Positions 14,165-24,412 of a stretch of 64,000 nucleotides of DNA are shown here, piece by piece (within the stretch, counting starts at the first letter, position 1; every line of letters begins with the position of its first letter). The stretch spans positions 437,220 through 501,219 of the forward strand of contig SJOL01006432.1 in assembly GCA_004794785.1 (NCBI GenBank). The letters run 5' to 3'. The translations under genes and the position numbers were made by a program. The notes under the pieces were generated by a model that saw only the letters and a program-made list of their open reading frames with translations, had not been told where the DNA came from and searched no databases. Source of the stretch: Opisthorchis felineus (taxonomy: Eukaryota > Platyhelminthes > Trematoda > Opisthorchiida > Opisthorchiidae).

Positions 14165-14200
<36 letters not shown>
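14165..14200. repeat. (AT)18 microsatellite
   Basis: This is an uninterrupted AT dinucleotide run of 36 bases. It explains the Tyr-Ile repeats in the open frames of both strands here, which are not genes. Confidence 0.97.
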
Positions 14201-14202
<2 letters not shown>

Positions 14203-17200
14203 CTGACTGTACACACAGACATGGATATGACTTTCAAAGACTTCAGCCCGTCGGACACAGTGGTACAGTGGTACCACAGGATTCGGCTGAATTTCGTTTT
14301 GTGTTTAGTGAAAAGCCTGCACTGCCGAATACTCAAAATCCATTGATTAGACAGCTCACACTTGTGTTTTGTGTAGCTTGGCACTTCAAGATCCTGAGTT
14401 CGGTTTCTGGTCTTCAAGTACCACGCGAAAATTGACAGCGCACGAATAAACAACCTGCTCTCGCAAGCTTCTCATGCCTCTTGTGCAGCATGTGCGTGTT
14501 GAAGAATAATGTTAGTCATTTTACCACTGAAGTTATCTCCATTTTCTTTTAGACAATACAGCCTTTGTCTGCTTTTCTGCTTTCACCTCCACAACTACGA
14601 GTTCAACCACAGTGTTTTCGGTTCCAGGTTGGAGTCTAATCTTTTCCTCTTTTATTGTCCCATGCATCCGCTCTCCTAAACTCTTAGAATTGTACACCAA
14701 ATGTTTAGTTCTTTGGCTCAAATTGTATTTTCTCCTGCGGAGGGAATTCGCATGTTGTGTCTACTGCCCACTAAGCGGCAGGGATGCGTCCGAAATTTCA
14801 CTCCCACACTCTGGTCACCCTTCTATCCGAACCCTATTCTGAAAAGGCACCATCGGAAACCTCAACAACAATAAGTTTGAATGGCTCATTTTCTTACCTG
14901 AAATCAGCCTGGCGTGTCGTGCAATAGACAGGTACCCTATTCCAATTTTTATCTTTCCTTGCACGTGTTCTGGACCATAAAAACGATACTCCAAAAGACT
15001 TAAGGTTGTTGTTTACTGGGAAGCCATTCACGTTCCGTCACTTTCTTCATTTGGCTGGACTCTTCATTAACTTTACCAATCGCCCTTCGCTTTTCTCGAC
15101 TCCTTTTCTGGCCGAAGACACATACGTTGTTTCTGTGCTTCATATCCGTGGAACTGATGCCTTCCAAACGAACTTCATCCAGTGCGCTGGCAACGCGTCT
15201 GACACTTATTAACAGTTTATCTGCAATTTTTCCTTGGACGTTTCGACAACGCCTGTCTCCGTTCTTTGAGACGAAAGAACAGTTGTTTTCGACGGTGTTG
15301 AAGCCCTAACAATGCATCCCGTCTAATGGGGCGAAAAATACTGCAAAAATACTATTCATAAGACAAATATATAGTTCCTTAAGGGACTCTACACATAAAG
15401 TTACTGAGAGTTCTGCGACAGCCAACGGCTGGTGTGGCTGTAGTAGAAGAGGATCAGTCCCCAAGTCTCCGTAAACTTTTATGGTCTACTTGAACCCAAA
15501 GTGTGCAAAAGTGGCGAAATACACTCATCCACAGGACAACTTAGTTTTATAAACACTTAACGTTGACTGTGCAAGGAACAATAAAAAATTTCTGTAGGTG
15601 TATTCCAAACTTTAGTCAGGGTTAGCTTTCATTTAATCATCTACGTTTAAGCAGATTTGATGAAATTTTGTGAGCAGATTTAAACTACATCAAGTGGTGC
15701 GCTTGTGTTATTCTTAATTCATGAGGTGTTAGGATATTTTCCCGCGAAACGGAACATCAGGCTAACGTTCAGGTTTATGGATCTCCAAAAAAGTCATGAC
15801 TCTTCCAATTTTAGTTAATTTTTAAATTTAGTTCTTGCTGTTACATACTGGTTTAGTTCAGAGGATAAATATTTGAAGCCTTTATCTATTTTACAGCACA
15901 CTCCTGGCAGTCCTACGTGATCTGACTACTTGTTCCCAAAGAATCATTGACGCATATGGAAATAGTGAAGAAATGGAAACTACCGCCCCTCCTCGCTTAA
16001 AATATAACCCAAAAGTGTGACTACAGAAAATTCGGAGCCCTCCTATGCATATTATGATGTACCCAGCATATCAAGCCAACTGGTGCAAAGCTAGCTTAGC
16101 GGATTCCTGATACCTGTAAAGAAAGGTGCATAGAATGAGCCTGCATGGTTTTTTAACTGCCGTTTCATCATCCACATTAACTAGGTCATGTCTTGGTGCG
16201 GCGGACCAAAATTCTGAAACCTATGTATCGCATTCAACGGACGCAGTAAGAAACTGCCCACTCTTTGCAAATAATCGGCCACCATCTTTCGTCCTTCTCT
16301 TTTGAAATTAGCATTTTCTAGGTTATTCCGTCATACGCACAGGTGTGCTGCGAATCACTATTCACAATCCTCACGTTTAATGTGTTACTAGATACCTCTG
16401 CATTCAAGATAGTTTAAAACCCTGCTTTTTAATGCAAAAGTGACGCACACTGGTTTAACAAACAATTGCTTTCATCTAGTGTTCGGGTCACGAGCTCTTG
16501 TTTGGAATCGCAACGAACGTTCAAAACCAGAGTACCCAACTAAAACATATTAAGGTCATCTTTAAAGCCACTATATAGTAGAAATTTAGATTACACTGAC
16601 TGTTCAAGATTTATACAACCAGTCATAGTTATTTCATCTGTTAGAGAGCCATGGCCTGACTGCAATACGGTATTGGCATTCGTTCCAGCAGAAACTGACT
16701 AATTAGTGATGTGAATGTTATACGGTGCGAAAAAGCATCCTCGAATGCCTAGGATCACTGGATCAGTCCAATTCACTCCGACTGCAGAACAGCAAATAGA
16801 AAGTAACTTAAATGTGGCCCGCTTTTCAACGGATACTCGACAGACACGTTTGTTCCGCGGCCGTCAAATCTACATGCAGGACTACTAGATTTCCGGGCCT
16901 CTTCTCTTCTTCACTTCTACATCTGTGAAGCAGGGGGAAACAACCTTTGAGAAGAGGGTACACTGCTGCTTACTCAGGACATTCAGCTCAGCTCTCGCCT
17001 AAGCGGAGCAGAAAGAGCTGCATGGTTTAGCTTGCTCTGGAGGACAGAAGACAGATCCAGACTCCTAACTCAACCAACCAAGCATACACGGAGCAGATTT
17101 AATTGGGATACGGGACGTCATATTTTGTGCTTAGTATCACACAAGTGGTTCAAGACGGTCAGATTGCGCAACATTTCCTCGCGGAGACTATCAACCAGCC

Positions 17201-20200
17201 GACTCATTACACTTCAACTTTAGGCGTAAAACAAATTGTCCAATCCTCACAAGTGAACCAACTTATATTCTTTACTCATCTGGCTGTTACACACACCAGA
17301 CCAAATCTCCAAAATTTCCACGACAGTTTAATGTGTGTTAGATGGAATCTGCCCTGACTAACATGCACAACTCGCTGTTACCACGTCTGCATCGCTGTTA
17401 CTGATTCACTTTTGTTGCGTTTGTTAGTATGCATGGCAGTTACCGGCCAGAAGGTGAATCAACGTAAAAGCTCATCACCCACCGTTTTTACAACACATTG
17501 TCTTAACTACTTAAAAGATCGGTAGTAATCGGAATGTACGCTCTATTTGGCTTTCAGTCGAAAAGTCCCGGAGCCGCTTATGACTAGTCCCCCAAATTCT
17601 CCTCTCCAGATGCTTAAGCTGAATAAATTAACAGAAGTCCGATTATAGGTCTTTAGCCCAAGATATAATCCTGTTTAGTTTTTGGATAGGACATTCAGCA
17701 AAATTACTGTGCCTCCCTACTCCTGGCGCAATAAATTCCGACAGTAAATTCACGTAGAGGTGTATCTGTAGATTGTTGCTGAAGTAATTTTCCTTACTCA
17801 AAATAGATACGTTTCTTTGGTTTTAGTTTCCATGGCCGGAGGAGTGAGGAAATGTCGCCTTCCTCTGCTTTTTGCACACAGTCCCTCTGGAACTGCACGC
17901 TTACCCCAAGTAATTCTAGCAAGTATCGGCTAAGGTGAACGGTGCACACCATGCCAGGATAGACGGTACATTTAGCCAAAGCATAAAAATTAAAGTTCCA
18001 GTTCATTTAAACTGGACAATCATAACTGGAACACCCTCACCGGGTACCGAATGAAATAAAACTCTCTTAGTGGTCTTCACACTTATTGTTAATTCCTAAT
18101 AATTCGCTAGACCAGGCTGCAGGAGATTAATTAGTTGCTACTCAACTGATATCGTCGCATAGGTAGCACGTTTTAGTTTAATTTATTTCCTATAGGTATG
18201 AAACTGGTTTAGAGGATGATTTAGCAGCCTGGCCTGCAATGGACATTGTTATCAGTAGCCATTTTAGTAAGAAAACACAAAATCAACCGTTTTTGAGAGC
18301 ATGCATCTCTAATAAGCATCTAATGAATTGTGAACTGATTTGAATGTAGTATAAGAGCTTGCGTTTAACTTAAGTGACTTTCATCCTTGCTGAAAATGCA
18401 AGTATCACCGAACAATGGTAGCGATAAAACGGCAAATAACGCTTCTAAAATACTATGAAAGATATAAGCGAAATTTATATGCAGGTTTGTTTCGAGACTT
18501 ATGAGCCCAGAACGGGTCGGAGCTCGCAACGTGTTGTCAGTTGTCAATCAGATTGATTATGTTATTTGCAAGGGATGGTTCGCATCCATTCACGCTAGGA
18601 AGGACAGGAACTCCGCGTAATAAGAATTAATTTTGTAAAAGTGATTGCTTCGTTGCAAAACGAAACGCTGCAGCAAAAATTGGTTACTAATAATTCTCAT
18701 ATTTCGCATGAGTATTCTGAACAAAATAAATTTAGTGGTCGTCTGGTGAGCAAACTAACACGTTTACTTTCCCTTTGACGGAACCTTTCAAGTGGAAGGC
18801 TGTTTTGGCAGCGCGTATAGTCGCTTGTGAGTTTCCTCGGGAAGGAAACGCACCCTATTGAACGAAACGTTCTGAATCCTCCAATTGCTGAAATTCTTCT
18901 GCCGAGCCGGGTTTACAGGATGACTGACAGGTTGAAATCATAATAACGGTGGATTAAATTTTCATCCCTACAGAAGAATTCCGCCTACTAGTTCTGACAT
19001 TTCATCCGGGGGTACGTGCGCGGTATTACTTTCTGGAAAAATTCACCGCTGATATATAGATTGGTCGGAATAACTGCGGAAACCAGGAATAAACAGCATG
19101 TACTATCTATTTCCAAACTCTGATTACCCTTGTTGTCATTGCTACACTGGAAAGAATAGACATGATAAAATCCCGCGGTCTGTAGTCATATTTGATTTTG
19201 GCTAGGTGACATGTAAACTCTTCTTTCCTTACAAATTAAGCTGCTGTGACTGATAACTACTAAATATTTCCAGCACGTCCACGACCATTCTCTGCCAAAA
19301 ATGTATGGAACTACGGCTTATCTGGTGCTTACAACACGGAGGAAGCATAAATATCTCGTCAAGTTCTCAGGAAAGTTGTTTTAATGGCGGTGATGAAACT
19401 AAAATGTCACCAACCCAGTACAAAAATTTGCGATACACATAATGCCTAGAATGTGCCAAAGATGCCTGTTGACCTGCGACTGCCACGTGGTCTCTGTTTG
19501 TGACCACCACTTTTGTTGGTTGGTTGTACGACGAGAAAGTTGCCGAAACATATGTCTGAACGTATATCTCCCGGCTCCCCAAAGGATTTTTGAGGACCAT
19601 TAACAATGCATTTACTGTTGTGTATGAGGTTGGTCCACAAAGATCAAGGGGAATTATGCACCTTGCCTTAGCTATAAAAATTCGCCAGCCTCGGTTGTGA
19701 GTTCGACAGCGTTTGCTCCAATTTGAATGCATAAAATGGCCTGACCAGTTTGACTACACTGTCACTGATCAGATGAACTCACAAGCACAATGGGTCAACC
19801 CTGGTGACCTTGAATCACGGCCGGACTCACGACAAATTTATCCTCCACCGGCTTGTAATCTCTGATTCTCGAATCATTTTATCTAAAGCATCCTGTGCGA
19901 AGATTTTAATGTTGTTTGCGTTATGTCCGCCCATGCATACAACGGAGTGTGCCGGCCAGATCCCGGAGAGGAATACCTTGTTCAAAACGACAATCATGAG
20001 AAACTTTATGCCTGTCATCGCGTGAGCCAATTTCAGAAGAACCCATTTCACCTGCATCAACGCTGGATTGTTCGATTTCTCCGACCACAAATACGTATGT
20101 TCCAATTTTCGGAGACCTTTAACTAAGCGCATTCCCCCACAGAGCAAACAAACCCCAATCATCTTTATAAAGCAGTAATTGTCAACGAGTGCAAATTTCT

Positions 20201-20800
20201 GATGCACTTTTTTCCATAATTTTTGTGTCTGTTAGTGAATGCACTCCTTCCTCACTTTCCTGTTAAATTTGGGCGAAATGTTGCAGATTTCAGTCTTGCA
20301 ACAAATACTTCTATGAGCCGCTCCACGCCTGCAATACCGTTACAGATTACAGTACACATTTGTGGTAGTGATACTAATTCAGTATTTTCAGCAAGAAAAA
20401 AATGTATCGATGTTTATTACAGTCAGATTCATAGACTCTTCATTGCTATGAACGGTTACACCTGGCTGCTAAACCAGTTTAAAACCCTCGTGATTCGGAT
20501 GTCTCATCATCATTATCCCATAAGATCAAGATATGGCAAATTCATTGTGAGCGACAAAAACATCAGTGTTAAAGATGATACTTCACTTCAGTAAAAACAC
20601 AAAGTTTTGTAAAAAGTCAACAAATGATCAGAAAAGAACTGATGCTAGCCTGCGGCAAGCATTCTTAGATGCTTAAAACCTCCAAGCGCTCAATCCGACA
20701 ATCAGTCATCATGTGACCAGGTGGTGCGGATTACGTATTGAAGGATAAGTGGCACTATATCCTGTCCAAGTACAAGCCTATTAAAATCCCTATCAGCGTG
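14201..20800. other. Unassigned stretch with one long open frame without a start codon
   Basis: No element or gene is recognised. On the minus strand 15305 to 15000 is open for 101 codons, preceded by a possible acceptor (TTGTTAG) and ending in TAA. It is hydrophilic and Lys/Arg/Glu-rich but unrecognised. A further minus frame at about 14734-14533 follows a good acceptor (TTCCCTCCGCAG), but I could not join the two in phase. Overlapping frames at 19367-20207 are unrecognised. Confidence 0.45.
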
Positions 20801-20805
20801 TTGTG

Positions 20806-20846
20806 GCTGAATGATTAGTTTGGAAGGTGGCGGGTTCAAAACAACC
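20806..20846 (+). repeat. tRNA-derived SINE-like head (weak)
   Basis: TGGCTGAATGATTAG followed about 20 bases later by GGCGGGTTCAAAACAACC looks like degenerate A and B boxes of an RNA polymerase III promoter at tRNA spacing. No cloverleaf could be folded convincingly and no second copy was found, so it is either an old SINE head or chance. Confidence 0.25.
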
Positions 20847-20960
20847 TGGAATTTTGTGGAATGTTTATTGTCAATTATTCCAGTGAGAATGAAACAGCTG
20901 TTCAGCTTATATTGGCTTCACCTATAAGACGAATTCGTAATTTAAAACTCCGAAAATTCC

Positions 20961-22300
20961 TCATACTACTAAAAAGCTGGAAAGAAAGTGACAGCGCGAA
21001 CGCCACTGATATCTATTAGCCGCCAGTACATTCAATGTCTCCAGACAAGAGAAAAGAAGATAACGAGGACCGTCACCTGAAAAGTGGGCCACATTAACAA
21101 CATCACAACCTTGTCGATTTATCTTGACCATCATCACTGACAACGTGACATCAGTGTTCAACACCGATGCTTCGCTGCCAATTCACACGTTGTCCATTCC
21201 GCAGTTTGTGTCATTCCAAAGTAGGCATGGAGTTTTTCTTCCGGTGGACGATGTTTTGGCATGCATAGCTCACGCCCGCGCCACCGCAGCTGACAGCACT
21301 AGATAAAGCCCGTGAATGAAATGCCTACTGCACAAACAAATACCAGTTTTCTAATTCAGCGAAGCGACTCTATTATAGCAGCGGTCAAATACTTAAAAAA
21401 AATCTCACATTATTTGTCCACAGAGGCTATGTTCTGCAACCATACCGAAACACATTTGATACTGTAGTCTGGTGCACATGACCGCTGAGGCAGAGTGGTG
21501 CGATTTTCGGACCCCACAAGCGAAACAAATTAGCAAACGTTATTCGGGCCTTTGAGGGCCGTGACTGACTTAATCAAACACATCTGCCAGGGCTAATGTA
21601 ACTAATGAGAATTGTAAACTTTTCTACAACATCCAGTGCTTCTCTCTGCATTTTGGGGAGACAGCACGTTCTAAAGCATTAATTTGCACTTTTCTGGTTC
21701 AAGGCGCATTGCGAAGTACGGTATGATGGTGACCAGTTTATTCAACAGACCTTATGCTTTGCGTTCGTCTACAAAGATGGGAACAATATCATCTGTTCAT
21801 TCCAGATTGGCAAGACCCCCAGCGCTCTCTTTATAATTTCATTAGTGACGAACTTGAACAAAGATGGAGCCTGTAGATATCGTTGCCAGACACCCTTTCT
21901 TGAAGGGAAACTTCTAGGGAGCCTTGCACACTTTGTCACATGCCCAAAATTATGTCAACAGTAAGCCTGAATTATGTTAACACGCTTCTGGAGTAGTGTG
22001 AGTGCATATGGCTTAAATGTATATCCACGTATGGCATTTTTCTAACACCTGATGGAGTGTGAAGGAGTGGTCCACGCAGACTCTAACGAGCCGACTTTTA
22101 GAAAGATACCCACGGTTTCACCAGGCTTCCAGATGTGCGCAGGCAGTCTGTTTTACCTGGTTGGCGTTGCTATCAGATGGAATCGGTTGCCGGGCCTTTA
22201 GATTAGCCACGGTCCTATCAGAGATCCAGTGATGTGATGAGATTCGCTGGGTTGTACTAAGTTCCGGCGTTGGATATCAGCATTTGGTGATCATCAGACT
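20961..22300 (-). mobile_element. Decayed LINE (non-LTR retrotransposon), endonuclease end to C-terminus
   Basis: Reading the minus strand with several frameshifts and stops recovers an ordered LINE ORF2. SDDHQMLIS (from 22298) resembles the SDHH end of the AP endonuclease. WISDRTVANLKARQ (from 22228) belongs to the linker. CVDHSFTLHQVLEKC lies just upstream of the palm. GVWQRYLQAPSLFKF and NEIIKRALG (21894-21817) match the G-V-R-Q-G block. DDIVPIF (from 21793) is the catalytic YADD block with Y and A lost. EPEKCKLML (21700-21677) and EALDVVEKFT follow, then KARITFANL and YGC. MPKHRPP (21262-21242), GPR, LETL (21044-21033) and AANRYQWRSRCHF with a stop at 20961-20963 form the C-terminus. Internal segments are deleted. 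The enzyme would make cDNA from its own RNA at a nicked target; this copy cannot. Confidence 0.85.
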
Positions 22301-22998
22301 ATGGTAGTGGACCAGATGTCAGGCGTTGGAGGAGCCAGTTTTGATAGGTTGATATGATTTGTTGGTCTCAGTAGCTACGTGAGGTATGTGCGTTTTGCGC
22401 TGACTTGAAGAGCACAATCAAAAGCAACAGCGGACAATTTCATGATTAGGATCCTCGGAGATATTAAGGAAAGAGTGGATACAGTGAGCAGCCACTGATA
22501 AATGATGACAGTGTGATCCGTCTGGGTTTGGGCTTAATTGGTTTGGAGCTGAACTCAGTCAAACAATTGCCGCTGTTCCTGAAAGTAGTGGACAAAGGGA
22601 ACAGTCTGTGTCCAGCATACATAGACAGCAGGAGTTCACCGTTGCCCCTGCATATCGTGCCCAACCCAAGACTCCAACCATTGGGACCTCAGCAGGGCGC
22701 TCACAATGAAGGCTGCGCTCTTAACCCGTGGTAAAAGAGCACTTGGAGGACTTGGGTAAGAGCTACAGTCGGGCCTAAGCAGATATAACAAACAAGGGGC
22801 GTTAAACTCCAATTTCAGTATGCTATTTTACAAACGTTTCCAAAAGAATCGCGCAGGGTAACCTATCAACGGAAATTTAGCCAATTAGGAACGCTTCCGG
22901 TTGATCACTGTAGACAATATCCTCCGCGGCAATTCGGTTGCAGCGGGCTTCACGATGTTGGAAGCGTGAAGGGGGCGAGGTTTGAAAACAGATCTTGA
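22301..22998. other. Unassigned stretch upstream of the LINE relic
   Basis: This would be the 5' side of the LINE if the copy were longer, but I see no endonuclease motifs in it. An open plus frame at 22513-22734 is unrecognised. Confidence 0.4.
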
Positions 22999-23540
22999 GA
23001 TTAGCGAACTACACTCATTTGCAAACAAATTTGGTTTTGCGATAGACTCACCTGGAACCCAGCCAAATCCCTCGTTTGTGATGTTTCCAAGCGACTGAAT
23101 CTGCTGAGCCATGCCGCCTCATGTTTCAGCTGGTACGATATTCGAGATATCGCGATACATGTATAGACGTAATGCACTACTCATAAAGTTTCTGAAAATT
23201 TTTCGACAGCCCACTACCGGTTTCCCCATTCCTGGGGCTCGTCAGGTAGATGCAGTCTCCGATTTTCCGCCAACCTTATGTTCGACTTGAAACCAAATTT
23301 CTTAGAAACATCATAAACGAGAGATTCAGCTGGGTTCCAGATGAGTCTCTCGCAAAACATAACTTGTTTTTAAATGAGTGTATTTCGCTAATTTCGTGCA
23401 ATTTGGTTTCAAGTAGAACTTAAATTTGAAGGAAACCCGGGGACTGCGCCTTCCTGATGAGCCCCAAGAAGAGCGAAACCGGTCGTGGGCTGTCAAAGAG
23501 TTTTCAGCAACCTTATGAGTAGTGCATTACGTCTAGACTT
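22999..23540. repeat. Two dispersed-repeat copies fused as nested inverted repeats (copies B1 and B2)
   Basis: Two inverted pairs are visible. Segment X, 22999-23089, is the reverse complement of 23304-23395, with about a dozen mismatches. Segment Y, 23161-23300, is the reverse complement of about 23396-23538; the outer 24 bases differ at a single position. The order on the plus strand is X, Y, X', Y', so one unit reads Y-X on the minus strand and the other X'-Y' on the plus strand. This is as expected if a tandem XYXY element was joined head to head. The X copies differ at silent and replacement sites alike, arguing against coding constraint. Each Y carries a hammerhead-like core. Confidence 0.85.
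23454..23494 (+). ncRNA. Hammerhead-like core in copy B2 (hypothesis)
   Basis: CTGATGA (23454-23460) is followed by G, then C directly before GAAAC (23475-23479), then GTC at 23492-23494. These are the invariant boxes of a hammerhead, including the G-C closing pair of stem II. Flanks allow a short stem I (CTTC upstream against GAAG downstream in copy E; AAAG here). Stem II is only 2-3 bp and stem III is poor beyond 2 bp. AGCCC (23460-23464) can instead pair with GGGCT (23487-23491). It may be a decayed ribozyme of a Penelope element or retrozyme, or not a ribozyme at all. Confidence 0.3.
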
Positions 23541-24349
23541 TGAGATGTTTGGTGTTATCACTCAAGGCAGATCACAGAATCTGCGGCCGAGCGTGTCGCG
23601 AGAACAATAAAGCAGTGCAGGCAAATGCGGGGAAAGTGTAGATAAGTTTGAGGTGGGATAGAAGAGGAAAGGAGTGAAAACGTGAGAGAAGAAACGTCAG
23701 TAGTAGTCTGTCTTCGCTTACCGCTATGCTGTGTTGAGTAGGTAAGGTGATCCCGCTGATGATAGAACGCGACGGCCCATCTGGCATCATAATATATTTA
23801 GTTGTAACGTTTACAGTTGAATGCGTCTTAGGATGCTGTCAGGGAGTCCCAACCTAGGCAATAAGTTGATTAGGGTCCTCAACAAAACCCTAACAGCAAA
23901 GCCGTAGGTGGTCGGCATACTACTATGGTAGTACACGTTTTTTTCGAGCAACGATTCGCCATGCCCGTGGCAACCCAAAAACCTATAGAACAAGGAAACT
24001 GTGTTCGTCAGAATTCTCTCTACTAATCAACCTTGTATTGGAAATTCTGTGAGTGTCATTTTGAAATCTTGCAGCATAGGTTAGTGGTCCACAGAACTAC
24101 ACAAACCGCCACACAGTGATAAGCTGCAGTCAGGAATAAGTTTTGGAATAAAATTTAAGGTACAAAAGCTGAATAAACAGTCGGTCTTTCAACATGTTTT
24201 GATACATCACAGTCCGACAAAACTGGCGTGGGTCAGTTCAACCACCAAGGCAAGTGAATGTCGGCCAACTGATTGAACGAACAGATACAGGTGATGATTA
24301 GTAATGGATATATTTACCTAAATTTTTGAAGCGCATATACCATTCGCCA
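23541..24349. other. Unassigned non-coding stretch
   Basis: Nothing recognisable was found. The minus frames at 23572-23790 and 23811-23993 have no family resemblance. Confidence 0.5.
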
Positions 24350-24412
24350 TTAAGGTCCGCCTTTGGCGTCAATAACTTTGTCTATCCTAGCGAGAATGGA
24401 GGTCGTCGGAAT
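24350..24412 (-). pseudogene. Tc1/mariner-type transposase C-terminal tail
   Basis: The minus strand reads IPTTSILARIDKVIDAKGGP then TAA. The end of Tc1-like transposases is typically of the form S-x-P-x-R-I-x-x-V-I-x-A-K-G-G-P-T. Only the last 20 or so residues are recognisable. The DDE catalytic triad, which lies upstream in intact copies, is not seen at higher coordinates. The reading frame is intact over this short piece. It is either a fragment of a cut-and-paste transposon or a non-autonomous derivative that kept the end. Confidence 0.45.

Noticed and set aside
14142..14453. Open frames on both strands across the AT repeat
   Set aside because: They are by-products of the (AT)n microsatellite.
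19367..20207. Overlapping 121- and 126-codon minus frames as a gypsy or SGNH-domain relic
   Set aside because: Motif order does not fit either family and no catalytic residues could be placed.
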